Part shown: positions 1 to 7,897 of the stretch, piece after piece
Numbering within the stretch: position 1 is the stretch's first letter
Layout of the letters: each line of letters starts with the position of its first letter
From: Oscillospiraceae bacterium
Lineage (GTDB): Bacteria; Bacillota; Clostridia; Oscillospirales; Oscillospiraceae
DNA length: 64,000 nt
Reading direction: 5' to 3'
Assembly (NCBI GenBank): GCA_017458065.1
Contig: JAFTGD010000023.1
Location: forward strand, 35,722 to 99,721
Made by a program: the position numbers and the translations under genes
Notes under the pieces: generated by a model
What the model saw: only the letters and a program-made list of their open reading frames with translations
Told to the model about the DNA's origin: nothing
Databases searched by the model: none

Positions 1-607
1 ATTCACCTCCCACTTTCTGGAAATCGGGAAAACACTGATGACGCTTGACGATTCCCCCATCGAGCAGAGCCTTCGGTGGAGGGATCTCTACGAGGCCGTT
101 GTCCTGCGGATCTACCGGGTATACCCCTGGCTGCGCCTGTATTATCACCCGGAGGAGTTCCTCCGGGCGGATTTCATCCGGGAGCAGGACACCCAGACGG
201 TTCGCAACACCTGTCTCCGCAAAAGCAGGCTGCTCCACGCGGCCCTGATCGAGCTTCTTCCCCCGGAAGCCAATGAGGAGATGACGTCGATCCTGATTTA
301 CCTGCTTCGAAATCTGGAACAGAATCTGCAGCAGAAGGAAGTCGCCGAGCACTTTTATATCACAAACTCCACGCTGAGCGCCCGTTTTCAGACGCATCTC
401 GGATATTCCTATCGGGATTACATGACCCGTGTTAAGATGATCCGCGCCAGATATCTCATCCGCTATTCCGATCTGGAGCTCCGGGACCTTGCCGGCCGCC
501 TCGGTTATAAAGACCGGGAGTATTTTTCCGAACTGTTCGAGCAGCGCACGGGGCAGTCCCTCGCGGCGTACGCTGCGGATCACGAAGGGACACACTACGT
601 TATTTAA
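1..607 (+). CDS. AraC-family transcriptional regulator, C-terminal part (5' end outside window)
   Basis: The frame is open to the left edge of the window, so the gene is probably cut by it; the first in-frame ATG is at 38 but has no convincing ribosome site. The last ~90 residues form the double helix-turn-helix of AraC/XylS regulators (pattern AEHFYITNSTLSARFQ followed by LAGRLGYKDREYFSELFEQRTGQS). The N-terminal part looks like the linker of a two-domain response or ligand-sensing regulator. It lies 33 bases before the ABC binding-protein gene on the same strand, so control of that importer is likely (inference). The ligand cannot be told from the visible part. Confidence 0.85.
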   Translation, partial: FTSHFLEIGKTLMTLDDSPIEQSLRWRDLYEAVVLRIYRVYPWLRLYYHPEEFLRADFIREQDTQTVRNTCLRKSRLLHAALIELLPPEANEEMTSILIYLLRNLEQNLQQKEVAEHFYITNSTLSARFQTHLGYSYRDYMTRVKMIRARYLIRYSDLELRDLAGRLGYKDREYFSELFEQRTGQSLAAYAADHEGTHYVI

Positions 608-640
608 GACAAACGTCTTCGAAAGGAAGAGCTCATTCTC

Positions 641-1591
641 ATGAAGAAAAAAACCGCATTCGGGTTTCTGGCTTTCATCTGTGTGTGCAGCAAGCTGCTC
701 GTCATCGGCGCCGCTGCGTCTGCGGAAGAACCGGCCTCTGTCACCGTCGTCGACGACCTCGGCAGAGAGGTCATAGCGCCTTACCGTCCGCAGCGCGTCG
801 CTGCGCTGCTCGGCAGCTTTGCCGACATCTGGACGCTGGCGGACGGCCCCGACAGCCTCGTCGCCGCGGCCGAGGACACCTGGACTTCGTTCGATCTGGA
901 TCTGGGCGAAGATGTCGTCAATCTGGGCCCGGTACGGAGCTTTGACCTTGAAAAGCTTATCGCTTCCGAGCCGGATCTCATTCTCGCCAGTTCCGTGCAG
1001 GCTCTGGACCTGGAGCTGCTGCCCACATTTGAGGAGCTTGGCTATCCTGTCGTCTACTTTGACGTCTCCGGTTTTGCCGAGTATCTTCACATGCTGGAGG
1101 TATGCACGCAGATCACCGGCGCACAGGACCGTTACACCCGCTACGGCAGCGACGTGGTGGCACAGGTGGACGCCGCCATCGCCCTGCAGGACGGCAGCGC
1201 ACCCTCCGTTCTCTACATCCGGGCTTCCTCAGGCAGCTTCAGCGTCAAAGGCAGCGAGGGCAATGTGCTCGGCGAGATGCTTGCCGCGCTGGGCTGCCGG
1301 AACATTGCCGACGGGGACAACAGTCTGCTGGAAAACCTGAGTCTGGAAGTGATTCTGGAGGAAGACCCCGACTACATTTTCATTGTCTATCAGGCCGCCG
1401 ATCCCACCCAGGCGCAGGCCCTGCTGGAGGAATCTCTGCTGTCCAATCCCGCCTGGTCCGGGCTGCGGGCCGTGCAGGAGGGGCGGGTTTTTGTTCTGGA
1501 ACACCGGCTGTATAATCTCAAGCCGAATGCGCAGTGGGGAGCCGCCTATGAAGCGCTCGCCCGGATCCTGTACGGGGATGACGAATCATAA
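641..1591 (+). CDS. ABC transporter substrate-binding protein, iron-siderophore/corrinoid type
   Basis: This 316-residue exported protein has a signal peptide (KKK start, hydrophobic stretch to about residue 25, AASA-EE cleavage). The mature part is a TroA/BtuF-like fold: the DDLGREVIAPYRPQRVAAL start, PDLILAS, PDYIFIV and NPAWSGLRAVQEGRVF signatures are typical of binding proteins for Fe(III)-siderophores, heme or cobalamin. An AAGGAAGAG ribosome site precedes the ATG. No lipobox cysteine follows the hydrophobic stretch, which is unusual for a Gram-positive binding protein. It overlaps the permease gene by 14 bases. The linked siroheme gene favours iron or a tetrapyrrole as cargo, but that is inference. 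Confidence 0.88.
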   Translation: MKKKTAFGFLAFICVCSKLLVIGAAASAEEPASVTVVDDLGREVIAPYRPQRVAALLGSFADIWTLADGPDSLVAAAEDTWTSFDLDLGEDVVNLGPVRSFDLEKLIASEPDLILASSVQALDLELLPTFEELGYPVVYFDVSGFAEYLHMLEVCTQITGAQDRYTRYGSDVVAQVDAAIALQDGSAPSVLYIRASSGSFSVKGSEGNVLGEMLAALGCRNIADGDNSLLENLSLEVILEEDPDYIFIVYQAADPTQAQALLEESLLSNPAWSGLRAVQEGRVFVLEHRLYNLKPNAQWGAAYEALARILYGDDES

Positions 1592-2579
1592 GCGGCTCTT
1601 CAGGACCGCCGCCGCTCTCGGCGTCTGCGTCCTGCTTTCCGCGCTGCTGAGCATCTGTCTGGGGCCGGTGAAGCTCTCCCCGGCGCAGATTCTTCTTGCG
1701 CTGTTTGAAGGGGACAGGGCCAGCACCTCCGCGCGGATCATTGCGCATGTCCGACTTCCGCGCACCTTTGCCTCGCTTCTGACCGGGGCGGCGCTGGCCG
1801 TCTCCGGGGCCATGATTCAGAGCGTTCTGGAAAACCCCCTCGCCGCGCCCAATGTGATCGGCGTCAACACCGGCGCCGGTCTGGCCGTGGCCCTCTGCTC
1901 CGCCCTGATGCCGGGCGCTTTTGCTTTTCTGCCGGTTGCCGCCTTCCTGGGCGCGCTGGCCGGTGTGCTGCTGGTCATGCTGATCGGGGAACGGACAGGC
2001 GCCTCGCGCCTGACCCTTGTGCTCGCAGGCATCGCCGTCTCAGCGGTTTTTTCCGGCGCCATCGACATGATCCTTACACTTGTCCCGGAATCTCTGAGCG
2101 CCTATTCCGACTTTCGCATCGGAGGCTTTGCCGGTGTGACGATGCAGAAAATCCGCCCGGCCGCCGTCGTTATCGGCGCGGCGTTTCTCCTGGCGAGTTC
2201 TCTCGCGCCCCAGATGGAACTGCTTGCCCTCGGGCAGGACACCGCCCGTAGCCTCGGTCTGAGAGTGAAACCGGTTCGCATCCTGCTTCTGACGGCCGCC
2301 GCCGCGCTGGCGGGGGCCGCGGTCAGCGTTGCGGGGCTGGTGGGCTTTGTGGGGCTGATTGTCCCCCATGCCGCAAGGAAGCTTTCAAACGGGGAAGGAC
2401 TCTGGCTCCTGGTCTTCTCCGCGCTGGGCGGTGCCGCTTTTGTTACCGTATGCGATCTGATCGCGCGGACGCTTTTTTCTCCCTACGAGCTGCCCGTCGG
2501 CATCGTGCTTTCCTTCCTCGGCGGGCCCTTCTTTCTCTGGCTGATTCTTCGCCGGAAAGGGGGCCGCGGAGATGCTTGA
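1578..2579 (+). CDS. FecCD-type ABC transporter permease
   Basis: This 333-residue polytopic membrane protein is of the FecCD/BtuC family. The hallmark stretches are visible: LPRTFASLLTGAALAVSGAM, NPLAAPNVIGVNTGAGL, LGQDTARSLGL and the cytoplasmic GLVGFVGLIVPHAARKL motif that contacts the ATPase. A longer reading frame runs upstream to 1383, but that extra part is the out-of-frame shadow of the binding-protein gene. The ATG at 1578 gives the normal family length and begins MTNHKRLFR before the first helix. It overlaps its neighbours on both sides (14 and 8 bases), indicating translational coupling. Confidence 0.9.
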   Translation: MTNHKRLFRTAAALGVCVLLSALLSICLGPVKLSPAQILLALFEGDRASTSARIIAHVRLPRTFASLLTGAALAVSGAMIQSVLENPLAAPNVIGVNTGAGLAVALCSALMPGAFAFLPVAAFLGALAGVLLVMLIGERTGASRLTLVLAGIAVSAVFSGAIDMILTLVPESLSAYSDFRIGGFAGVTMQKIRPAAVVIGAAFLLASSLAPQMELLALGQDTARSLGLRVKPVRILLLTAAAALAGAAVSVAGLVGFVGLIVPHAARKLSNGEGLWLLVFSALGGAAFVTVCDLIARTLFSPYELPVGIVLSFLGGPFFLWLILRRKGGRGDA

Positions 2580-3348
2580 GCTTTGCAATGTGTGCAGCGC
2601 CTACGGCGGCAGAGAGGCGCTGTCCGAGATCAGCCTTCGCTTTGAACCGGGAGAGGTTCTGGTGATCATCGGTCCCAACGGCAGCGGAAAAAGCACGCTT
2701 CTGCGCACCGCGCTCGGCCTGCAGCCCAAAACCGCCGGCGAGATTCTTCTGGACGGGCAGCCTCTGGAACAGTTCAGCCCCCGGCAGACAGCCAGAAAAA
2801 TTTCCTATCTGCCCCAATTCCGAAACGTCCCGGACATTACGGTCCAGCGCCTGGTGATGCACGGCCGCTTTCCCCATATGGGTTATCCCCGCCGATACAC
2901 GGCGCAGGATCGCAAGATTGTCGCCCGCGCGCTCGATCGCGCGGGAATCCCGGATCTGGCCGCAAGGCCCATTAAGAGCCTGAGCGGGGGGCAGCGCCAG
3001 AAAGCCTATCTTGCTATGACGCTCGCTCAGGAGAGCGAGACGCTCCTTCTGGATGAACCGACAACCTATCTTGATGTCCGTCACCAGTTGCAGCTGGCTG
3101 CGCTCGCCCGGGTGCTTGCCTCCGAAGGGAAGGCTGTGGTCCTGGTGCTGCACGAATTGCCTCTGGCTTTCCGCGTCGCCGACCGCATCGCTCTGCTGGA
3201 CGGGGGCCGTCTGATTGCTCTGGCGGTGCCGGAGGCGCTTTTCTCGGATCAGATCCTGGCCGAGCTCTTCGGCGTTACCCTGCGGCGGGTCAGGGACGAG
3301 GGCGGCTGGCAGTATTATTACAGCATCCATGCAGATCTGGAGGGATAA
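2572..3348 (+). CDS. FecE/BtuD-type ABC transporter ATP-binding protein
   Basis: This 258-residue ATPase powers the FecCD permease. Walker A is GPNGSGKST (about residues 35-43), the ABC signature is LSGGQRQ, Walker B is ETLLLDEPTTYLD, and the switch histidine lies in VLVLHELPLAF. The layout matches FecE/FhuC/BtuD. The start overlaps the permease stop by 8 bases, and the next gene begins 2 bases after its stop. It thus belongs to a four-gene importer/siroheme transcription unit. Confidence 0.92.
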   Translation: MLELCNVCSAYGGREALSEISLRFEPGEVLVIIGPNGSGKSTLLRTALGLQPKTAGEILLDGQPLEQFSPRQTARKISYLPQFRNVPDITVQRLVMHGRFPHMGYPRRYTAQDRKIVARALDRAGIPDLAARPIKSLSGGQRQKAYLAMTLAQESETLLLDEPTTYLDVRHQLQLAALARVLASEGKAVVLVLHELPLAFRVADRIALLDGGRLIALAVPEALFSDQILAELFGVTLRRVRDEGGWQYYYSIHADLEG

Positions 3349-3350
3349 CC

Positions 3351-3968
3351 ATGGCCTGGTTCCCGATGTTTATTCAGCTTGAAGGCGCCCGTGCGCTTCT
3401 GATCGGCGGAGGGAAAACCGCCCTCGGCAAGGCGCAGCGGCTGGAACCCTACGGCGTCACGCTGCACGTCGTCGCGCCGGAGATATTGCCTGCGCTGGCG
3501 GCGCTGCCCCATGTAAGCGTCAGGGCGCAGCGTGTTTTCTGTCCGGAGGACCTGGAGGAAGACTTTCTGTTCGTGATTGCGGCGACGGACGACCGCGAAG
3601 CGAATCACAGGGTATCGCAGCTTTGCCACGAAAAAAGAATCCCCGTGAACGTGGTCGACACGCCGGAGGACTGCTCTTTCCTTTTTCCCGCGCTGGTGCG
3701 CCGGGGACCTCTGAGCATCGGCATCTCAACCGGCGGAGCAAGCCCCTCAGGCGCACGCCGCCTGAAGGACGACATCGACCGGATGCTTCCCTCCGGCATT
3801 GGGGACATTCTCACCTGGCTGGATACGACGCGCCCCGCGATCAAAGCGCGCGTTTCCTCCGAAGCGCAGCGCAAGACCGTTTTCGATCTGCTTTACAGCC
3901 GCTGTGTCGCCCTCGGCCGCCCTTTGACAGAGGCGGAACTGCAGGCGCTTCTGGAGGACTTCCGATAA
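3351..3968 (+). CDS. Precorrin-2 dehydrogenase / sirohydrochlorin ferrochelatase (Met8p/CysG N-terminal type)
   Basis: This 205-residue protein is of the bifunctional family that oxidises precorrin-2 with NAD and inserts Fe(II) to give siroheme. The N-terminal Rossmann segment ALLIGGGKTALGKAQRL binds NAD, DFLFVIAATDD follows, and the C-terminal half carries SIGISTGGASPSGARRLKDD, the counterpart of the SSGGTSP-ARL region of CysG. It follows the ATPase gene by 2 bases. Siroheme is the prosthetic group of sulfite reductase, and two siroheme-type genes lie 1.8 kb away on the opposite strand. The placement therefore makes sense as cofactor supply plus iron uptake for the sulfur operon. Confidence 0.88.
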   Translation: MAWFPMFIQLEGARALLIGGGKTALGKAQRLEPYGVTLHVVAPEILPALAALPHVSVRAQRVFCPEDLEEDFLFVIAATDDREANHRVSQLCHEKRIPVNVVDTPEDCSFLFPALVRRGPLSIGISTGGASPSGARRLKDDIDRMLPSGIGDILTWLDTTRPAIKARVSSEAQRKTVFDLLYSRCVALGRPLTEAELQALLEDFR

Positions 3969-4029
3969 AAGCGCCGCACACATTGATTCGCGGCGGCGAC
4001 GTTTTCTCCCCGAACCCTGCGCTGATTGT

Positions 4030-4066
4030 AAAAGACGGCACTGACTTTTTGTCAGTGCCGTCTTTT
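4030..4066. terminator. Bidirectional rho-independent terminator
   Basis: A perfect 16-bp stem (AAAAGACGGCACTGAC and its complement) with a TTTTT loop lies between two convergent operons. The stem ends give A/T-rich tails on both strands. It should stop the importer/siroheme unit and the sulfur operon. Confidence 0.9.
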
Positions 4067-4493
4067 AATCATAGAGTTCCAGGATTTCCCATTCCGCCTC
4101 GCCGTTTCGAATGCGGAATGCATTCAGGTTCGGGACGGTTTCGGACTCCAGCGACAGAATCATATACGTCGCGGCAGGGTCATAGGCCAGCCGGATATCC
4201 TCTTCGGACGGTCTGGAGGGCGTCTCGGGATGGGAGTGCCAGTTGCCCAGCGGATTCAGGCCTTTTTCCCTCATATCCCGGATTGCGGCCAGCTGTTCCA
4301 TGGGATCCAGAGAGAAATGCTCCGGAGAGGCATCCGTGTTGCGGAGAAGATAGACCTCTTTGATGTCCCGGATTCCGTTCTCCTCCGTTCCGGCAAGCAG
4401 GCCGCAGGCTTCATTGGGCAGTTCCCGCAGGGCATGCTCAATCAGCTTCTTCGCGTTTGCCCCGCTGAGTCTCACCTTTGTATTCGGGTTCAA
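4065..4493 (-). CDS. JAMM/M67-family metallopeptidase of a sulfur-carrier system
   Basis: This 142-residue protein carries a complete JAMM zinc-protease signature: Glu28, then His86-x-His88, Ser96 and Asp99 in NWHSHPETPSRPSEED. Stand-alone bacterial JAMM proteases next to ThiS and ThiF homologues (QbsD, Mec+, HcyD) trim residues after the GG of the carrier or release the finished amino acid from it. Here the carrier two genes upstream ends GGGC, so a removable residue is present. The ATG overlaps the ThiF-like stop by 4 bases. It is the last gene of the operon and ends at the shared terminator. Confidence 0.9.
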   Translation of the reverse strand: MNPNTKVRLSGANAKKLIEHALRELPNEACGLLAGTEENGIRDIKEVYLLRNTDASPEHFSLDPMEQLAAIRDMREKGLNPLGNWHSHPETPSRPSEEDIRLAYDPAATYMILSLESETVPNLNAFRIRNGEAEWEILELYD

Positions 4494-5308
4494 GGCGCTT
4501 CTCCCTTCAGGTCGCAGGAGGGCTGTTCATAATCGATCAGCTCGGTGATCGTGGGGTGTTCGCCGCAGACCGGGCAGTCCGGCACGTTTTCCGGCAGCTT
4601 GACGGTATAGAACTCGTTGCTCAGCGCATCGTAGGTCAGCAGCTTTCCGACGAGAAGCTCCCCTGCCCCGGTGATGTACTTGACCGCCTCCAGCGCCTGC
4701 AGGCAGCCGATCACCCCTGCCATCGCCCCTACCACGCCGGCCTGTCTGCAGGTCGGGACGGCGTCCTTGGGCGGCGGGTTTTTAAAGATGCAGCGATAGC
4801 ACGGGCCTTCGCCCGGCACATAGGTCATCAGTTGTCCGCTGAAGCGGATGATACCCGCATGGCAGAAGGGCTTCTTTGCCATGACGCAGGCGTCATTGAT
4901 CAGGAACTTTGCCGGGAAGTTGTCCGTGCCGTCGAGGATGAAATCATAGTCGTTTATAATGTTCAGGATATTCTCCGCGGAGATAAACTCATGATAGGTC
5001 ACGACTTTTACGTCCGGGTTTAAGGCCTCGATGGTTTCACGGGCCGATTCCACCTTGGGCTTGCCGATATCCGCGGTGCTGTGGATAATCTGCCTCTGCA
5101 GATTGGACAGATCCACCACATCGGCATCCGCGATCCCGATCGTCCCCACTCCTGCCGCCGCAAGATACATCGCAGCAGGCGCGCCGAGTCCGCCGGCGCC
5201 GATGATCAGCACTTTCGCATTCAGCAGCTTCTTCTGTCCCTTTACGCCGATGTCTTTCAGAATAATATGGCGCGAATACCGCTCCAGCTGCTCATTGGTG
5301 AACGCCAT
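4490..5308 (-). CDS. ThiF/MoeB/HcyF-family carrier-protein adenylyltransferase
   Basis: This 272-residue E1-like enzyme activates the C-terminus of a ubiquitin-fold sulfur carrier as an acyl-adenylate. The nucleotide loop is GAGGLG (37-42), the NLQRQ and GKPK residues follow, then DGTDN (126-130), and two zinc-binding pairs CYRC (170-173) and CPVC (245-248). The ATG at 5308 overlaps the carrier stop in TGATG and is preceded by a G-rich ribosome site; a TTG start six bases upstream is possible. No thiG, thiH or moaE gene is near, so a role in thiamine or molybdopterin synthesis is not supported by context. Confidence 0.88.
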   Translation of the reverse strand: MAFTNEQLERYSRHIILKDIGVKGQKKLLNAKVLIIGAGGLGAPAAMYLAAAGVGTIGIADADVVDLSNLQRQIIHSTADIGKPKVESARETIEALNPDVKVVTYHEFISAENILNIINDYDFILDGTDNFPAKFLINDACVMAKKPFCHAGIIRFSGQLMTYVPGEGPCYRCIFKNPPPKDAVPTCRQAGVVGAMAGVIGCLQALEAVKYITGAGELLVGKLLTYDALSNEFYTVKLPENVPDCPVCGEHPTITELIDYEQPSCDLKGEAP

Positions 5309-5514
5309 CAGCAACCGCCCCCCATAAAGTACAGAAATTCCACAACGTCTCCGTCGTGCAGTTCCTTTGCCGCGCGGTCTGCGGTCTGGATAAAGTCGTT
5401 GTTCACCGTTACCGTGACATACTCTGGCATATCCACCTGCTCCAGAGAGAGGAGCTGTTCTACCGTTGTCCCGTCCGGGAGCTCTTTTCTTTTGCCTGTT
5501 ACTGTAATCTGCAT
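5308..5514 (-). CDS. ThiS/HcyS-like sulfur carrier protein ending -GGGC
   Basis: This 68-residue beta-grasp protein matches ThiS in length and pattern (short strands, LHDGDVVEFLYFM near the end). The C-terminus reads MGGGC. Ordinary ThiS and MoaD end in free GG, which is adenylated and converted to a thiocarboxylate. An extra residue after the glycines is the hallmark of carriers processed by a JAMM protease (QbsE, HcyS-Ala). The adjacent JAMM and ThiF-like genes fit that. Expected role: carrying sulfide as a thiocarboxylate for transfer to an amino-acid acceptor. A metY/cysM-type acceptor enzyme is not in the window. Confidence 0.85.
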   Translation of the reverse strand: MQITVTGKRKELPDGTTVEQLLSLEQVDMPEYVTVTVNNDFIQTADRAAKELHDGDVVEFLYFMGGGC

Positions 5515-5528
5515 GGTTCTCTCCTCCG

Positions 5529-5774
5529 TCAGTCGCCGACCTTGCGTACGATCAGCTCGTAAGTTCCGTCCTCATTGTTCAGAAGCCTCAGGATCTGATG
5601 CCCCTCTTCCTTGATGCTGCGGGGTACGTTCTGCACCGGTTCGCCGTCGTTCAGCCGGACGGACAGGATATCCCCATCCTCCAGCTCTTCCAGCGCAACC
5701 TTGGCTTTTACAAAGGTCACGGGGCAGACCACATCGGTGATGTCGATATGGTCCGTTATCTGATACTCAGCCAT
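5529..5774 (-). CDS. TusA/YedF-family sulfur-transfer protein
   Basis: This 81-residue protein carries the TusA-type sequence ITDVVCPVTFVKAKVALEEL. The single Cys in CPVT corresponds to the persulfide-carrying Cys of the CPxP motif, with Pro changed to Thr at the last position. It overlaps the end of the sulfite-reductase-like gene by 8 bases and lies 14 bases before the carrier-protein gene. It is well placed to pass sulfur from the reductase to the carrier. TusA homologues are common beside such clusters; the direction of transfer here is inference. Confidence 0.85.
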   Translation of the reverse strand: MAEYQITDHIDITDVVCPVTFVKAKVALEELEDGDILSVRLNDGEPVQNVPRSIKEEGHQILRLLNNEDGTYELIVRKVGD

Positions 5775-6639
5775 GATACGCCTCCTCTACGGTCTTTTTC
5801 AGCTCGTCCCAGCCGACGCGCTCAATGGTCTTGGCAAAGCGTTCGCCGCGATTGGCATTGCGGTCGAAGAAGTCGATCGCCGCATCCGCCACCCGTAGCA
5901 TGGCATCTTCATCGGTGATGATCGGAAGCAGCTCCTGTCCCTTCTGGATCGAGTTGCCGAACGTGCCCCCGAACGAGACGATATAGCCGCTCTCGCCTTT
6001 CCACGCATCCACGGGACATGACTTGACACAGCGCCCGCAGTAATTGCACTTTGACGCATCGTACTCTACTTTTCCGTCTGTAAAGGTGATGGCCTGCAGG
6101 CGGCAAACCTTCGCGCAGACGCCGCAGTGAATGCAGCTGTCCTCCTCATAGCTCGGAACCAGCCCGCCTTTGACGCCGAAGTCGTTCTCCTCCGCTTTCA
6201 GGCAGTTGTTCTGGCAGCCGGTGACGCCGAATTTGAACTTGTGCGGGAGCTGGCGTCCGAAGTATCTCTCGTCCAGCTTCTCCGCTACCTCCAGCGCGTT
6301 GATGCATCCGCTGGGGCAGCAGACGCCGCCCTGGCAGGCGGTCACGGTGCGCACTCTCGGTCCGCAGACGCCCGGCTGGACGCCGCCTTCCGCCAGCGCT
6401 TCCTTTACGGCGTCAATATCTTTCAATTGGATAAACGGGATCTCCACGCCCTGCCGGGACGTCAGATGGACATAGCCCTTGCCGTATTTCTCCGCCACGG
6501 CCGTAACGGTGGCAAGCTGTTGGGCGGTGAGGTTGCCCCCTACTACCCGCAGCCGCAGAGAGAAGTTATCCTTCTGCATCTGCCGCATGAATCCGCCGGC
6601 TTTCAGCGCCGCATAATCCGGTTTTTTGTTTTCTGCCAT
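5767..6639 (-). CDS. Siroheme 4Fe-4S sulfite reductase-like protein with two ferredoxin clusters
   Basis: This 290-residue protein starts with a nitrite/sulfite-reductase ferredoxin-like half domain (residues ~15-90, HLTSRQGVEIPFIQL). The siroheme/4Fe-4S ligand pattern follows: Cys102 and Cys108 (C-x5-C), Cys142 and Cys146 (C-x3-C). A 2x[4Fe-4S] ferredoxin insert (Cys169-179 and Cys198-208) completes it. This is the layout of small assimilatory-type reductases such as AsrC. The ATG at 6639 has a GGGAGGAG ribosome site; the longer upstream frame is a shadow. The likely reaction is six-electron reduction of sulfite to sulfide, here using sulfite released by the neighbouring glycyl radical enzyme. 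Confidence 0.9.
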   Translation of the reverse strand: MAENKKPDYAALKAGGFMRQMQKDNFSLRLRVVGGNLTAQQLATVTAVAEKYGKGYVHLTSRQGVEIPFIQLKDIDAVKEALAEGGVQPGVCGPRVRTVTACQGGVCCPSGCINALEVAEKLDERYFGRQLPHKFKFGVTGCQNNCLKAEENDFGVKGGLVPSYEEDSCIHCGVCAKVCRLQAITFTDGKVEYDASKCNYCGRCVKSCPVDAWKGESGYIVSFGGTFGNSIQKGQELLPIITDEDAMLRVADAAIDFFDRNANRGERFAKTIERVGWDELKKTVEEAYHG

Positions 6640-6640
6640 G

Positions 6641-7108
6641 TTATCTCCTCCCAAGATATTGATCCAGACTGTAAAACAGTTCTTCCTCCTGTCGGAAAAA
6701 CTGCATGCGCCTGTTTTCTTCCGACTCGCTCTGCACGAGGTACCCCGGCTTTGCCGTGACCGCGCACACCGGGCAGACCCTCTCACAGATTCCGCAGTGC
6801 AGGCATTTTTCCCTCTCCAGGCTTATGTTTCCCTCCCGGAGCTTCAGCGCCCCGGAGGGGCATTTTCTGACACAGGCCCCGCAGCGGATACAGGCGGCGT
6901 CATCGATGTCCACTTCCTGTCCGCCGCATATTTTCAAATCGAACTGCTTCCGGCACCGGCCGGCGCGAAGGCAGCTGTTCGGGCAGCCGTAGACCCCGAT
7001 GCGGATCTCTGCCGCATCGTAGCGCAGCTTCAGCTTCTGAGCCAGCGCGCAGCTGTCGATGCAGCCCGCAGGGCAAATCGCGTTTCCCTGACAGACCGCG
7101 CTGCTCAC
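6641..7108 (-). CDS. Half-length sulfite-reductase paralogue (siroheme site plus ferredoxin, no N-terminal domain)
   Basis: This short protein (about 155 residues) aligns with the second half of the adjacent reductase. It keeps C-x5-C (Cys6, Cys12) and C-x3-C (Cys42, Cys46), and a two-cluster ferredoxin segment (Cys73-83, Cys102-112). It lacks the entire N-terminal ferredoxin-like reductase domain that helps bind siroheme and substrate, and the DNA upstream is the activase gene, so that part was not simply missed. The start is uncertain: GTG at 7108 overlaps the activase stop by 4 bases, and TTG a few codons upstream is an alternative. It may be a partner subunit or electron-transfer protein of the full-length enzyme. 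Confidence 0.75.
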   Translation of the reverse strand: MSSAVCQGNAICPAGCIDSCALAQKLKLRYDAAEIRIGVYGCPNSCLRAGRCRKQFDLKICGGQEVDIDDAACIRCGACVRKCPSGALKLREGNISLEREKCLHCGICERVCPVCAVTAKPGYLVQSESEENRRMQFFRQEEELFYSLDQYLGRR

Positions 7109-7896
7109 AGCATGCTTGGCCAATTTCCTTCCGCCCCCTCCTGTGTCGCTTCCAGCCCATAGCCCCTGACGATTTCCCGCAGGGATGAAATCTCGTCCGC
7201 GCTGAGCCGCACGTCGCCCATCGGATATTCTCTGCCGAGGCCGGTGTATTTGTCTCTGCCCAGCCGGTGATAGGGCAGCAGCTCGTAGCTCAGCTCCCCC
7301 GGCAGGCTTTTCAGAAAGCGGCAGATTTTCCCGATCTCCTCTTCGGTGTCGTTGAAGCCCGGGATCACCGGCGTACGGACGGTGAAGCGTCCTCTGCCGG
7401 AGAGTCCCGCAACCATACAGATGTTTTCCAGAATGCGGTCGTTCACTACCCCCGTCCAGTGCCTGTGCTTTTCCGGGTCCAGACACTTCAGATCCATGTA
7501 GATCATGTCCAGCTTCTCCGCGATACGCAGGACCAGTTCCTGCTCTCCGTAACCGCTTGTCTCGATCGCTGTCTTCAGATGGCGCCGTTTTGCCTCGGTC
7601 AGCAGCGCAAGTGTAAATCCGCCCTGAAACAGCGGTTCCCCGCCGCTCACGGTCAGGCCGCCTCCGCCGCGCCGGAAAAAGACTTCGTCCTTTTCCACTT
7701 CCTGCAGGATTTCATCCGTGCTCATCCGTCTGCCGATCTTCTCCAGCTTCATAAACTCCGGTTGAGCGTTCTGGGTTTCCGGGTTGCAGCACCACCTGCA
7801 GCGCAGGGGGCAGCCTTTCAGGAAAACTGTCGTACGGATCCCCGGCCCGTCCTGCAGAGAATAGTGCTGGATATTGCTGACGATCCCGTACTCCAT
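7105..7896 (-). CDS. islB: Glycyl radical enzyme activase (radical SAM), isethionate-lyase type by context
   Basis: This 263-residue radical-SAM protein carries the CxxxCxxC motif (Cys29, Cys33, Cys36), the activase opening DGPGIRTTVFLKGCPLRC and the SAM-binding GGEP. It generates the glycyl radical on the enzyme encoded just upstream. No 8-Cys ferredoxin insert follows the SAM motif, so the protein resembles the short pyruvate formate-lyase activase layout rather than the longer activases of many other glycyl radical enzymes. The ATG lies 1 base after the enzyme's stop. The symbol rests on the identity of its partner. Confidence 0.88.
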   Translation of the reverse strand: MEYGIVSNIQHYSLQDGPGIRTTVFLKGCPLRCRWCCNPETQNAQPEFMKLEKIGRRMSTDEILQEVEKDEVFFRRGGGGLTVSGGEPLFQGGFTLALLTEAKRRHLKTAIETSGYGEQELVLRIAEKLDMIYMDLKCLDPEKHRHWTGVVNDRILENICMVAGLSGRGRFTVRTPVIPGFNDTEEEIGKICRFLKSLPGELSYELLPYHRLGRDKYTGLGREYPMGDVRLSADEISSLREIVRGYGLEATQEGAEGNWPSML

Positions 7897-7897
7897 G

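Noticed and set aside
2443-3330. Long antisense open frame (295 codons, minus strand) over the ABC ATPase gene.
   Set aside because: It is the complement of a well-conserved ATPase in high-G+C DNA, has no ribosome site and resembles no protein family.
4065-5774. Thiamine or molybdopterin synthesis cluster.
   Set aside because: ThiS- and ThiF-like genes are present, but thiG, thiH, thiE, moaA, moaC and moaE are not; the JAMM protease and GGGC tail point to a different sulfur-carrier use.
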